Under the pieces are notes generated by a model. The model worked only from the letters and a program-made list of their open reading frames with translations, had not been told where the DNA came from and did not search any database. Below are positions 16,940 to 29,249 of a stretch of 64,000 nucleotides of DNA, in pieces (positions within the stretch are counted from its first letter, which is position 1; each line of letters starts with the position of its first letter). Source of the DNA: Roseibium litorale (GTDB taxonomy: Bacteria > Pseudomonadota > Alphaproteobacteria > Rhizobiales > Stappiaceae); the NCBI RefSeq assembly GCF_014842915.1, contig NZ_JACYXI010000006.1, positions 208,197 through 272,196 on the forward strand, written 5' to 3'. Made by a program: the position numbers and the translations under genes.

Positions 16940-17869
16940 ATGCCGCACGCTCTCACAGGTATCTTTCCCGTGGTGATCACACCCTTTCACGACGACGACA
17001 CCATCGACTGGGATGGCTACGAGGCCTTGCTGGAATGGTATGTCGCCAAGGGTGCGAGCGGCCTTTTCGCTGTCTGCCAGTCTTCGGAAATGCAATATCT
17101 GTCCTTGCAAGAACGCCGGGATCTTGCCCGTTTCACCGTCGATAAGATCGCGGGCCGCATTCCGGTGGTGGCGTCCGGTCATGTGTCCGCCAGCGAGGAC
17201 GACCAGAAGGCGGAACTGCGCGCTGCCGCAGATGCCGGAGTGGACGCTGTCGTTCTTGTCACCAACCGGCTGGATCAGGACCAGACCGGCGGCAGCACGC
17301 TGACCGATGCCATTACCCAGCTGCTCGGTGCCCTGCCCTCCGATCTGCCCCTCGGTCTCTACGAATGCCCGGCGCCCTACCGCCGGCTCCTGACCGATGA
17401 CGAGTTGACCTTCTGCGCCCAGAGCGGCCGCTTTGCCTTCCTGAAAGACGTGTCGTGCGACCTCGATACCGTGAAGCACCGGCTGGATCTGACAAGGGGC
17501 ACGCCGCTTGCCATCAACAACGCCAATGCCGCCATCGCCTGGCCAGCCATTCAGGCGGGCGGTCACGGGTTCTCCGGCGTGATGAACAATTTTCACCCCG
17601 ATCTCTACCGTTGGCTGATGGATCACGGAGCGAACCATCCGGACCTGGCAGACGAGCTGAACACGTTCCTGGTGCTGGCCGCCATGTCAGAGCCGATGGG
17701 ATACCCGAAGCTGGCCAAGGAATACCACCGCCGCATCGGCACCTTCAAAAGCACCCACAGCCGGACTGTGCCCTTCGACATTTTCGACCGGTTCTGGGGT
17801 CTGTCTCCGATCCTGGATCAGGTCATGACCGGTGCCGACCGCTTCCGTGCCCGCATAGCGGCTCTCTGA
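16940..17869 (+). CDS. Dihydrodipicolinate synthase family aldolase/dehydratase
   Basis: A 309-aa (beta/alpha)8 protein of the DapA superfamily. It begins with GIFPVVITPFHDDDTIDWDG, carries the Schiff-base lysine in FAFLKDVSC, and has the late GHGFSGVMNNFHPDLY loop. Members cleave or dehydrate 2-oxo acids such as KDG, N-acetylneuraminate or hydroxyproline-derived intermediates. The position after dctPQM suggests it acts on the imported acid. The usual GTTGE loop reads CQSSEMQYLS, so it is unlikely to be the lysine-biosynthetic enzyme. An in-frame ATG at 16898 would add 14 residues; 16940 was preferred because the family N terminus starts there. Confidence 0.85.
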   Translation: MPHALTGIFPVVITPFHDDDTIDWDGYEALLEWYVAKGASGLFAVCQSSEMQYLSLQERRDLARFTVDKIAGRIPVVASGHVSASEDDQKAELRAAADAGVDAVVLVTNRLDQDQTGGSTLTDAITQLLGALPSDLPLGLYECPAPYRRLLTDDELTFCAQSGRFAFLKDVSCDLDTVKHRLDLTRGTPLAINNANAAIAWPAIQAGGHGFSGVMNNFHPDLYRWLMDHGANHPDLADELNTFLVLAAMSEPMGYPKLAKEYHRRIGTFKSTHSRTVPFDIFDRFWGLSPILDQVMTGADRFRARIAAL

Positions 17870-17879
17870 GCCGCTATGC
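17853..17879. terminator. Bidirectional terminator hairpin overlapping the aldolase stop
   Basis: A perfect 12-bp stem (GCATAGCGGCTC with GAGCCGCTATGC) and a 3-base loop contain the stop codon of the aldolase gene and end one base before the stop of convergent thiE. Confidence 0.6.
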
Positions 17880-18494
17880 CTAACGGTCTCCTTGCCTGGA
17901 ACACGCGCTGATCCAGAGCTTGCAGCGGGCAACCGGATCTTGCGCTGTCTGGATATCCGTCACGACGGCGGCACTGTCCGCACCGGCCTCGAACACCGCG
18001 GGTAAACGCTCCGGCGTCAGGCCGCCGATTGCGACCAGCGGCAGATCCCCGATCTTCTGCTTCCAGGACCTGAGACGTTCCAGGCCCTGGGGCGCCCATT
18101 TCATCTTCTTCAGCTGTGTCGGATAGACGGGACCGAGCGCCACATAGTCCGGATCATGCGCCAGAGCATTCTCCAGCTCTGCTTCGTCATGGGTGGAAAG
18201 GCCGTAGCGGATGCCCTGCCGCCGCAGCGCCTTGAAGTCCGCCGTCTCCATGTCTTCCTGACCGAGGTGGACATAGTCACAGCCAAGATCCAGTGCGATT
18301 TGCCAAAAGTCGTTGACGACCAGCTGCGCACCCCACAGCTGGCAAAGATCCCGCGCCAGAGCGATCTGCCGCCGCAATTCCCCATCCGTCTTGTCCTTGA
18401 GGCGGAGCTGAACAAACTTGACGCCGCAGGGCAGAAGCGGCTCCAGCCGCGAGACCTCGCCCGTGACCAGGTAAAACGGATCAAGTGCGCTCAT
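17880..18494 (-). CDS. thiE: Thiamine-phosphate synthase
   Basis: A 204-aa TIM-barrel protein. It has FVQLRLKDK (pyrophosphate-binding strand), [20 protein letters not shown] and the [19 protein letters not shown] phosphate loop. It joins HMP-PP with the thiazole phosphate carboxylate to give thiamine phosphate in the cytoplasm. It is the last gene of thiCOSGE and overlaps thiG by 4 bases. thiD is not present in the window. Confidence 0.92.
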   Translation of the reverse strand: MSALDPFYLVTGEVSRLEPLLPCGVKFVQLRLKDKTDGELRRQIALARDLCQLWGAQLVVNDFWQIALDLGCDYVHLGQEDMETADFKALRRQGIRYGLSTHDEAELENALAHDPDYVALGPVYPTQLKKMKWAPQGLERLRSWKQKIGDLPLVAIGGLTPERLPAVFEAGADSAAVVTDIQTAQDPVARCKLWISACSRQGDR

Positions 18495-19252
18495 GGCAAC
18501 AACTCCGCCATGCCGAAGACCGGGGTTGAGGCATGAGCCATGTCCCGGCGCGGCATCAGACCCGCGGTATAGGCCATTTGCCCGGCGGCAACGGCCTGGC
18601 CAAAGGCGCGCGCCATCTGGACCGGGTCCAGCGCCTTTGCCACGGCGGTGTTCAGAAGAACCGCGTCAAAACCCATTTCCATGGCTTGTGCTGCCTGACT
18701 GGGGGACCCGATCCCTGCGTCGATGACAAGCGGAATGCCGGAGAAATGTGCCCGCATGGCACGCAGGCCTTCGATGTTGCGCAAGCCTTGGCCGGAGCCG
18801 ATCGGCGCTCCCCAAGGCATCAGCACCTTGCAGCCAGCCTCCAGCAACCTTTCGCCGACAATCAGGTCCTCCGTCGTATAAGGAAAAACGTCGAAGCCAT
18901 CGGCACATAAAATGCGGGCAGCTTCCACAAGAGCGAAGGGATCGGGCTGCAGCGTGTCCGCGTGACCGATGACTTCCAGCTTGATCCAGCTCGTGCCGAA
19001 AAGCTCCCTGGCCATCCGGGCTGTCGTCACCGCCTCACCGGCTGTGTGGCAGCCGGCCGTATTCGGCAGGATCCGGCAGCCGCTGTCCTTGAGAATATCC
19101 CGGAAGGCGCCACCGTCCTTGCCTTCCCGGCGCAGGGAAACGGTTATGACTTCAGCGCCGGAGGCTGTGATTGCTTCCCGCAGCACCGCAGGAGACGGAT
19201 ACTGCGCCGTGCCCAGCATCAGGCGGGATGAGAGATCAGTTCCGTAGAACAC
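18491..19252 (-). CDS. thiG: Thiazole synthase
   Basis: A 253-aa protein from a GTG start. ThiG marks are [13 protein letters not shown], the active-site lysine in [17 protein letters not shown] and [12 protein letters not shown], plus the phosphate loop [17 protein letters not shown]. It condenses DXP, dehydroglycine from ThiO and sulfur carried by ThiS into the thiazole ring. It follows thiS with a 2-base gap and is coupled to thiE. Confidence 0.95.
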   Translation of the reverse strand: MFYGTDLSSRLMLGTAQYPSPAVLREAITASGAEVITVSLRREGKDGGAFRDILKDSGCRILPNTAGCHTAGEAVTTARMARELFGTSWIKLEVIGHADTLQPDPFALVEAARILCADGFDVFPYTTEDLIVGERLLEAGCKVLMPWGAPIGSGQGLRNIEGLRAMRAHFSGIPLVIDAGIGSPSQAAQAMEMGFDAVLLNTAVAKALDPVQMARAFGQAVAAGQMAYTAGLMPRRDMAHASTPVFGMAELLP

Positions 19253-19254
19253 GG

Positions 19255-19441
19255 TCAGCCCCCCTGCATCGGTGTGAGGATTTCGACCCGCGCACCCGCC
19301 CGGAGCAGCGCAGAACCGCGTTCCTCACGCGGCACGAATTCGCCATCGAGGGCGGTGGCAACGTCGGTGGGCTCAAAACCTTCTTCGGCAACCAGCAATT
19401 CAAGCGTTTGCGCCCGGATGACCCGGTCTTCACCATTGATC

Positions 19442-19452
<11 letters not shown>
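19255..19452 (-). CDS. thiS: Sulfur carrier protein ThiS
   Basis: A 65-aa ubiquitin-like protein ending in the required diglycine (MQGG). ThiF adenylates this end and it carries sulfur as a thiocarboxylate to ThiG. The start at 19452 has AAGGAA 8 bases upstream; an ATG two codons earlier is too close to the ribosome site. The start lies inside the end of thiO. Confidence 0.92.
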
Positions 19453-22438
<2,986 letters not shown>

Positions 22439-22535
22439 TCCGGCTAACTTCGTCCGTTCGCTGCAAAAGGTCAATGGGGATAAATCGCGGCACCCTTTGG
22501 GTAAAAGACGGGTGTTACTGGCGCTGCCGCCGGCG

Positions 22536-23441
22536 TCACGACCGGTCGAGATCCGCAAGCAGCTTGACGAGCCAGTCGACGAAGACGCGCACCTTGTTGC
22601 TGAGGTGCCGGTTCGGCGGGTAGACGATGTAGAGGGGCATGGTCTCGGTCCGCCAGTCGTCCAGAAAGGGAACCAGCGTGCCTTGCTCCAGCTCTTTAGT
22701 GACCATGAACCGGGGCACCTGGGCGACCCCGTGGCCTGCAAGCACCGCCGTCACATAGCTGCGCGCATCATTCACCGAGAAAGAGGAGCGACCCTCGACT
22801 TCCAGGACCTCCTTGCCGCGCTGAAAGGTGAAGGGAAAGACCCGTCCCGACTGGGGTGAGAAATAGCTGACGCATTTATGGCTGGTGCGAAGATCCTCGG
22901 GGTGGGAAGGAAAACCGAAGCGTTCGAGATAAATCGAGGCCGCACAGGTGATCACCTCAATCTCTCCGATGCGGCGGGCAATAAGGGAAGAATCCCCAGG
23001 CGTGACGCCACGCAGGGCACAATCCACGTTTTCCAGAAGATAGTCGACGGTGCGGTCGCCGACACCGAGATCGACACGGATATCCGGGTAAGTCTTGTAG
23101 AAGTCGCAAAGGGCGGGAATGACGATCCAGTCCGCGAAGGCCCCCGACATCTCCACCCTCAAGCGTCCGGTGGGCGTGGCCTGCTGATGCGCGAGACTGC
23201 TGTCCAGTTCTTCCAGCTCCGCCACGATCTTGGTGGCGCGCTCGTAGTAGAGCGCTCCGTCGGTGGTCACGATCACCCGCCGTGTTGTCCGATTGAGCAA
23301 CTTTGTCTGCAGATGCGCTTCCAGATTCTGGATCAGGTTGGTGACGGTCGCACGCGGAATGCGCAAGGACTCCGAGGCGCGGGCGAAATTGCCCGTCTCC
23401 ACCACGCGGAGAAAGGCACGCATGGCTGTCAGTTGATCCAT
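22536..23441 (-). CDS. LysR family transcriptional regulator (CrgA-like)
   Basis: A 301-aa protein. The N-terminal helix-turn-helix reads MDQLTAMRAFLRVVETGNFA then RIPRATVTNLIQNLEAHL. The effector domain follows, with GRLRVEMSGAFADWIVIPAL at its start. Sequence style fits the large LysR subgroup that includes AaeR/CrgA/DsdC-like regulators. It is divergent from a hydrolase-RND pump gene set, with two matching dyads in the spacer, so it probably controls that pump and itself. Confidence 0.93.
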   Translation of the reverse strand: MDQLTAMRAFLRVVETGNFARASESLRIPRATVTNLIQNLEAHLQTKLLNRTTRRVIVTTDGALYYERATKIVAELEELDSSLAHQQATPTGRLRVEMSGAFADWIVIPALCDFYKTYPDIRVDLGVGDRTVDYLLENVDCALRGVTPGDSSLIARRIGEIEVITCAASIYLERFGFPSHPEDLRTSHKCVSYFSPQSGRVFPFTFQRGKEVLEVEGRSSFSVNDARSYVTAVLAGHGVAQVPRFMVTKELEQGTLVPFLDDWRTETMPLYIVYPPNRHLSNKVRVFVDWLVKLLADLDRS

Positions 23442-23474
23442 TCACCCGCCCTTTCGTGGAAGTGATAGGGATAT

Positions 23475-23492
23475 TATTCGAAATTTCGAATA
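23475..23492. promoter_or_regulatory. LysR operator candidate, dyad 1
   Basis: TATTCGAAATTTCGAATA is a perfect 18-bp palindrome of the form TATTC-N8-GAATA in the divergent spacer, 33 bases upstream of the LysR start codon. Confidence 0.75.
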
Positions 23493-23514
23493 GTGTTACC
23501 AGAATTGCGGATCT

Positions 23515-23532
23515 TATTCCACATCATGAATA
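23515..23532. promoter_or_regulatory. LysR operator candidate, dyad 2
   Basis: A second TATTC-N8-GAATA dyad, with the same half-sites as dyad 1 and centred exactly 40 bp from it. Paired sites on the same helix face are usual for LysR tetramers. Confidence 0.7.
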
Positions 23533-23602
23533 GACGTATATGTTTCTGTGAAGTGACGGGAGTGTATCTGTCCTTTTCGCTTCAATTTCAGGATCAAAGA
23601 CG

Positions 23603-24406
23603 ATGACCATGGCGGTGCAAATCAAGGACATGACGTTCGACAAGGTCGAGACCGGCCCGGTCGGCGTGCGTGTCTTTCAAGGTGCCGAGTATGAGAAGTC
23701 ACCGCCTGTCCTGATCTACTTCCACTCCGGAGCCTTTCTCGAAGAAGGCCGGATGGACAGCGACGTCGCAACCACCCTGGCGCAAACCGGGGCAATTGTC
23801 GTCATCCCGGATGTCAACGCCCCCCTCGGCGGCGTTTTCCCGAAGCCGCTTGAAGTGGGGTTTTCAATCTTCAGCTACCTTGCGCAAAAGCGCGCGGGGC
23901 TCGGCAACCGTAAATCCCTCCTGCTGCTTGGCGGCGCGGAGGCCGGGGGCAATCTGGCCGCAGCCATTGCCCACAAGGCGCGGGATTACCGGGCAAACGA
24001 GCTGGACGGCCAGGTTCTTCTGTCGCCGCTTCTGGATCCGTTCATGGCATCCGCCTCCATGCAAAAGGCAGCCGCAGCCGGCATGAGAAACCGCTGGTCG
24101 GAAGGCTGGAGCCATTATCTTAGCGGGGGTGTCTGCCATCCCTATGCGGCGCCTTGCACCTGCTCCCGGCAGGCAGGTCTGGCTCCGGCGCTCATCGTGA
24201 CCTCGGAGGACGATCCTCTAAGGGACGAAACCCTGGCCTATTCCCGCAAGCTTTCAAGCTCCGGCGTCCGGGTCCAGGAACATATCTTTCCTGAAGGCGC
24301 GAGCTGGCCTTCGATCTACGGTGCAAAATGCCCCATGGCCGCAAATTGGCAAGCCGGCCTCACAGAGCAGTTCGAGAGCTTTGTAAGGTCAGTCACCATC
24401 CAGTGA
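23603..24406 (+). CDS. Alpha/beta hydrolase-fold protein with degenerate active site
   Basis: A 267-aa protein resembling the hormone-sensitive-lipase type alpha/beta hydrolases. The usual HGGG oxyanion motif reads FHSGAF. The nucleophile motif GDSAGG reads GAEAGG, so the catalytic Ser is Glu113. The acid region SEDDPLRDE is kept, but the His position appears replaced in FPEGASWPS. It is therefore probably not a serine esterase; a binding or regulatory role is possible. It has no signal peptide. It precedes the RND adaptor and pump genes by 58 bases and faces the LysR gene, so it is likely part of that stress-response unit. Confidence 0.75.
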   Translation: MTMAVQIKDMTFDKVETGPVGVRVFQGAEYEKSPPVLIYFHSGAFLEEGRMDSDVATTLAQTGAIVVIPDVNAPLGGVFPKPLEVGFSIFSYLAQKRAGLGNRKSLLLLGGAEAGGNLAAAIAHKARDYRANELDGQVLLSPLLDPFMASASMQKAAAAGMRNRWSEGWSHYLSGGVCHPYAAPCTCSRQAGLAPALIVTSEDDPLRDETLAYSRKLSSSGVRVQEHIFPEGASWPSIYGAKCPMAANWQAGLTEQFESFVRSVTIQ

Positions 24407-24464
24407 CGGAAAAACAGCAACTCAGCTTTTGAGCCTTCCTCCCGGAGGCTCGAGGAGACGGAAA

Positions 24465-25655
24465 ATGGCATCACGTAATACACGCCGCGTCCTGCTGGGC
24501 GCCGGCATCGGTCTCGTATTGTCCGCAACAACAGCTGTTTATCTTCTTGAACAGCCCTTCAGTCCTCCGGCCTCTGCCGCCGGCGGACAGGAAGCACCGC
24601 CCGCGATTCCCGTAACGGTCGCCAAGGTCGACAGCCGGGCCATCACGCTCTGGCAGGAGTTCTCCGGCCGGCTGGAAGCCGTTGAACGGGTGCAGGTGCG
24701 CTCCCGGGTGACCGGCCAAATTCAGTCGGTGCACTTCCGCGAAGGCGCTCTGGTAAAGGAGGGCGACCTGCTGTTCACCATCGACCCTGCCCCCTATGAG
24801 GCAACGGTCGCCCAGCGGGAAGGCCAGGTCGCCTCGGCAGAGGCACAGCTCAAGCTGGCAAAGCTGGAACTGGACCGCGGCAGCAAGCTGATCGGGGCCC
24901 GGGCCATTTCGCAAAGCGCGCTCGATCAGCGCCTCAATGCCTTTGACGAAGCCCTGGCTAACCTTCAATCCGCAAAGGCAGCTCTCCGGTCGGCAAAGCT
25001 CGAGCTGGATTACACGAAGATCAAGGCTCCGGTGAGCGGCCGGGTCGGCAAGATCGAAATCACCGCGGGCAACCTGGTTGCAGCAGGTCTTTCCTCGCCT
25101 GTCCTGACCAGTCTGGTCTCCGTCAACCCGATCTACGCGAGCTTCAATGTCAGCGAAGACACGGTCGCCAAGGCCCTGTCCGAACTGCCCGTTTCCAGCG
25201 GAGCTCTGGCCCCGATCGAAGACATTCCGGTCGAAATCGGAACCTCGGCGGATGAAGGCACTCCCATCAAGGGCAAGCTGCAGCTGATCGACAACCAGGT
25301 CGATGCCGCCAGCGGCACGATCAATGTGCGGGCGGTCTTCGAAAATCCCGGCCAGCGCCTGATCCCCGGCCAGTTCGTCCGCATCCGCATGGGCGAACCG
25401 GACCCGATGGAAAAGATCCTGATCAGCGAACGGGCCATCGGAACGGACCAGGACAAGAAGTTCGTCTATGTCGTCAATGACGACAACAAGGTGAGCTACC
25501 GTACTGTGGAACTCGGACAATCCGCGGATGGCGGGCAGATCGTCAGCAGCGGGCTTGCCGCAGGTGAGACGATCGTCGTGAACGGCCTGCAGCGCATCCG
25601 TTCGGGTGCGACGGTCCTGCCGCAGCCGGAAGGCAAGGTCGCCGCCGCCCAGTAA
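24465..25655 (+). CDS. RND efflux pump periplasmic adaptor subunit
   Basis: A 396-aa membrane-fusion protein. It has an N-terminal membrane anchor (residues 9-25), the lipoyl half-motifs RVQVRSRVTGQIQSVHFREG and YTKIKAPVSGRVGKIEITAG, a coiled-coil hairpin between them (AEAQLKLAKLELDRG onward), and a beta-barrel domain. It bridges the inner-membrane pump and an outer-membrane channel; no TolC-type gene lies here. There is no lipobox Cys. The start was taken at ATG 24465 behind GGAGACGG; an upstream TTG is unlikely. Confidence 0.93.
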   Translation: MASRNTRRVLLGAGIGLVLSATTAVYLLEQPFSPPASAAGGQEAPPAIPVTVAKVDSRAITLWQEFSGRLEAVERVQVRSRVTGQIQSVHFREGALVKEGDLLFTIDPAPYEATVAQREGQVASAEAQLKLAKLELDRGSKLIGARAISQSALDQRLNAFDEALANLQSAKAALRSAKLELDYTKIKAPVSGRVGKIEITAGNLVAAGLSSPVLTSLVSVNPIYASFNVSEDTVAKALSELPVSSGALAPIEDIPVEIGTSADEGTPIKGKLQLIDNQVDAASGTINVRAVFENPGQRLIPGQFVRIRMGEPDPMEKILISERAIGTDQDKKFVYVVNDDNKVSYRTVELGQSADGGQIVSSGLAAGETIVVNGLQRIRSGATVLPQPEGKVAAAQ

Positions 25656-25797
25656 AGATCCGGACGCGGGACAGAGGTTCCCCGGAGCCGCCGTCCCGCT
25701 GACCTGGCACCTGATAGAAACACCACTGCAACTGGCGGACCCGTCCGCCGGAACGGGATTCTGTGTCCCGGCCACTGCCCGAAAGAGGGGCCTTTCA

Positions 25798-28700
25798 ATG
25801 AGTATCTCCCGATTTTTCGTCGACCGCCCGGTGTTCGCCGGGGTGCTATCGGTCCTCATTCTGGTCGCGGGCCTGATTGGCCTCGTGTCCCTTCCCATCT
25901 CCGAATATCCGGAAGTCGTGCCGCCTTCGATCGTGGTGCGCGCCGCCTATCCGGGTGCAAACCCGAAGGTCATCGCGGAAACCGTCGCAACGCCCCTGGA
26001 GGAGCAGATCAACGGGGTCGAGGGCATGCTTTACATGTCCAGCCAGGCAACTTCCGATGGCGTCATGACCCTGACGGTCACCTTCCAGCTCGGCACCGAT
26101 CCGGACCAAGCGCAACAGCTCGTCCAGAACCGGGTGTCACAGGCAGAGCCCCGCCTGCCCGCTGAAGTGCGCAGCCTCGGTATCACCACGGTGAAGAGTT
26201 CGCCGGACCTGATGATGGTGGTCAACCTCACCTCCCCCAATGACCGCTACGACATCACCTACCTGCGGAACTATGCCGTCCTGAACATCAAGGACCGGCT
26301 GGCCCGCATTCAGGGCGTCGGCCAGGTGCAGGTCTTCGGCTCCGGCGATTATTCCATGCGGATCTGGGTCGACCCGCAAAAGGCAGCGGAGCACAATCTG
26401 GCGGCCAGCGACATCACCAATGCCATCCGCCAGCAGAACGTTCAGGCTGCCGCCGGGATCATCGGTGCCTCGCCGAATCTTTCCAGTGTCGACATGCAGC
26501 TGAGCGTGAACGCGCAAGGCCGCCTGCAGACACCGGAAGAGTTCGGTAACATCATCGTCAAGACCGGGGAAACAGGCCAGGTCACCCGCCTGCGGGACGT
26601 GGCCCGTGTGGAACTGGGCGCTGCCGACTATTCCCTGCGGTCTCTTCTGGACGGCAAGCCTGCCGTCGCCATTCCCGTGTTCCAGGCCCCCGGCTCCAAC
26701 GCGATCGCCATCTCGGATGCGGTGGTCGAGACCATGAACGAACTTCAGGACGTCATGCCGGAAGGCGTGCAGTACGAGATCGTCTACGACACCACGAAGT
26801 TTGTCCGCGCCTCCATCGAGAAGGTGGTGGACACGCTGCTGGAGGCCATCCTGCTCGTGGTCATCGTCGTCATTCTGTTCCTGCAGACATGGCGCGCCTC
26901 GATCATCCCGCTCATCGCCGTTCCCGTGTCCATCATCGGCACCTTCGGGGTGATGTATGTCTTCGGCTTCTCCATCAATGCGCTCAGCCTGTTCGGCCTA
27001 GTGCTCGCGATTGGGATCGTGGTCGATGATGCCATCGTCGTGGTCGAAAACGTTGAACGGAACATCGAGAACGGCCTCAACCCGCGCAATGCGACCTATC
27101 AGGCCATGAAGGAGGTCTCCGGACCAATCATCGCCATCGCGCTGGTTCTGGTCGCTGTTTTCGTACCTCTGGCCTTCATCACCGGCCTCTCCGGCCAGTT
27201 CTATCGCCAGTTCGCGCTGACCATCGCCATCTCGACGGTCATCTCGGCCGTCAACTCCCTGACCTTGTCGCCGGCGCTCGCCGCCCTGCTTTTAAAGGGG
27301 CATCACGCGCCAAAGGATCTTCTGACCCGCGTCATGGACCGCCTGTTCGGCTGGTTCTTCCGGCGCTTCAACCGGGCCTTCGGCAGCGGGTCGAATGCCT
27401 ATGCCCGCGGTATTGGCGGTCTTTTGTCCCGCAAGAGCATCGTCATGGCCGTCTATCTGGTTCTGGCAGGCGCAACCTATGTTCTCTTCACCACCGTACC
27501 GGGCGGCTTCGTTCCGGCACAGGACAAGCAGTATCTGATCGGCTTTGCGCAGCTTCCGGACGGGGCGACGCTTGACCGGACAGAGGATGTCATCAAGCGC
27601 ATGAGCGACATCGCGATGGAACAGCCGGGCGTCGAGCATGCCATTGCCTTCCCCGGTCTCTCGATCAACGGCTTCACCAACTCCTCCAACGCGGGCATCG
27701 TCTTTGCGTCCCTGGCGGATTTCGAGGAACGCCGCACGCCGGAGCTCTCCGGAGATGCCATCGCGATGCAGTTGAACCAGAAGTTCGGCGCGATTCAGGA
27801 CGCGTTCATCGCCATGTTCTCCCCGCCTCCCGTTCAGGGCCTGGGAACGACCGGCGGGTTCAAGCTGCAGATCGAGGACCGGGCAGGTCTCGGCTATCCG
27901 GCTCTGGATGCAGCCAAGACTGCCTTCCTGACCAAGGCCTATCAGTCCCCGGAACTGGCAGGTCTCTTCTCCAGCTTCCAGATCAACGTGCCGCAGCTCT
28001 ATGCGGATCTGGACCGGACCAAGGCGGAACAGCTGGGCGTTTCGGTGACGGATGTCTTCGAAACGCTGCAGATCTATCTCGGCTCGCTTTATGTGAATGA
28101 CTTCAACGCTTTTGGCCGCACCTACAGTGTGCGTGTCCAGGCCGATGCAGAGTTCCGCTCAAGACCGGAGGATATCGGACGTCTGAAGGTACGCTCCAGC
28201 TCCGGCCAGATGATCCCGCTCTCGGCCCTGATGAAGGTCGATGCCACCACCGGTCCGGAACGGGCAACCCGCTACAACGGCTTCCTGGCGGCCGATGTGA
28301 ACGGCGGACCTGCCCACGGCTTCTCTTCGGGACAGGCTCAGGCAGCGGTGGAGCGGATCGCGGCAGAAACCCTGCCCAAGGGCATCAGCTTCGAATGGAC
28401 GGATCTGACCTATCAGCAGATCCTGGCGGGAAGCTCCGGCGTGCTGGTCTTCCCCCTCGCCCTGCTGCTGGTCTATCTGGTTCTGGCCGCCCAGTATGAA
28501 AGCCTGACCTTGCCCATCGCGATCATCATGATCGTGCCAATGAGCGTGCTTGCCGCCCTGACCGGCGTCTGGCTGACCGCCGGAGACAACAACATCTTCA
28601 CCCAGATCGGGCTGGTGGTGCTGGTGGGGCTGTCGGCAAAGAACGCGATCCTGATCGTGGAATTTGCCCGGGAGCTCGAATTCGCAGGCCGCAAACCGGT

Positions 28701-28971
28701 TGAAGCGGCCATCGAGGCCAGCCGCTTGAGACTGCGCCCGATCCTGATGACGTCCCTGGCCTTCATCATGGGCGTCGTGCCGCTGGTCTATTCGACCGGA
28801 GCCGGTGCGGAAATGCGTGTCGCCATGGGGGTTGCCGTGTTCTCCGGCATGATCGGCGTCACCTTCTTCGGCATCTTCATGACACCGGTCTTCTATGTGC
28901 TGATCAGGCGGCTTACGGGCAACCGCCCCCTGGCCCAGCACGGCGAACCGGAGCTCCAGGAAGCCTCCTGA
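25798..28971 (+). CDS. RND multidrug efflux permease (HAE1, AcrB type)
   Basis: A 1057-aa protein of normal HAE1 length. It starts MSISRFFVDRPVFAGVLSVL, and its fourth helix carries the proton-relay Asp pair (GIVVDDAIVVVEN). The C-terminal helices include FTQIGLVVLVGLSAKNAILI and VVPLVYSTGAGAEMRVAMG. It exports hydrophobic or aromatic compounds using the proton gradient, as a trimer with the upstream adaptor. The 142-base gap from the adaptor gene is free of other genes. Neighbourhood suggests LysR-controlled induction. Confidence 0.96.
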   Translation: MSISRFFVDRPVFAGVLSVLILVAGLIGLVSLPISEYPEVVPPSIVVRAAYPGANPKVIAETVATPLEEQINGVEGMLYMSSQATSDGVMTLTVTFQLGTDPDQAQQLVQNRVSQAEPRLPAEVRSLGITTVKSSPDLMMVVNLTSPNDRYDITYLRNYAVLNIKDRLARIQGVGQVQVFGSGDYSMRIWVDPQKAAEHNLAASDITNAIRQQNVQAAAGIIGASPNLSSVDMQLSVNAQGRLQTPEEFGNIIVKTGETGQVTRLRDVARVELGAADYSLRSLLDGKPAVAIPVFQAPGSNAIAISDAVVETMNELQDVMPEGVQYEIVYDTTKFVRASIEKVVDTLLEAILLVVIVVILFLQTWRASIIPLIAVPVSIIGTFGVMYVFGFSINALSLFGLVLAIGIVVDDAIVVVENVERNIENGLNPRNATYQAMKEVSGPIIAIALVLVAVFVPLAFITGLSGQFYRQFALTIAISTVISAVNSLTLSPALAALLLKGHHAPKDLLTRVMDRLFGWFFRRFNRAFGSGSNAYARGIGGLLSRKSIVMAVYLVLAGATYVLFTTVPGGFVPAQDKQYLIGFAQLPDGATLDRTEDVIKRMSDIAMEQPGVEHAIAFPGLSINGFTNSSNAGIVFASLADFEERRTPELSGDAIAMQLNQKFGAIQDAFIAMFSPPPVQGLGTTGGFKLQIEDRAGLGYPALDAAKTAFLTKAYQSPELAGLFSSFQINVPQLYADLDRTKAEQLGVSVTDVFETLQIYLGSLYVNDFNAFGRTYSVRVQADAEFRSRPEDIGRLKVRSSSGQMIPLSALMKVDATTGPERATRYNGFLAADVNGGPAHGFSSGQAQAAVERIAAETLPKGISFEWTDLTYQQILAGSSGVLVFPLALLLVYLVLAAQYESLTLPIAIIMIVPMSVLAALTGVWLTAGDNNIFTQIGLVVLVGLSAKNAILIVEFARELEFAGRKPVEAAIEASRLRLRPILMTSLAFIMGVVPLVYSTGAGAEMRVAMGVAVFSGMIGVTFFGIFMTPVFYVLIRRLTGNRPLAQHGEPELQEAS

Positions 28972-28980
28972 ACCCTTAGA

Positions 28981-29002
28981 CCTTCACCTGAGAAGGTGGA
29001 GG
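28981..29002 (+). terminator. Hairpin after the RND permease gene
   Basis: CCTTCACC can pair with GGTGGAGG (one G-T pair) across a TGAGAA loop, 9 bases after the stop codon. There is no T tract. Confidence 0.35.
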
Positions 29003-29249
29003 TCAACCTTGCCCCAGTCTTCTCCGCCGCCCCCGGAGAACGGCTTGGGCTCCGCATTTGTGGAGGTTATTGCAGTGCAAGCCGACCCGCGCCACTCAAG
29101 CGCTCCGGCGATCCTCGCTCTGGAAGAGCGTCATGGCCGGGCTGCTGCCGGAACACCAGACCCGCGTGGCCGGACGCGCAAAGAAGGTCGCTAAGGTCAA
29201 CACGGCAAACCAGTCCACGCGCTTTGCCGCTGCCGCCGGAGACCGGGAT

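Noticed and set aside
29009..29194. 61-codon frame after the RND permease gene
   Set aside because: Proline-rich low-information sequence beginning at TTG; part of the decayed TPP-enzyme neighbourhood at most.
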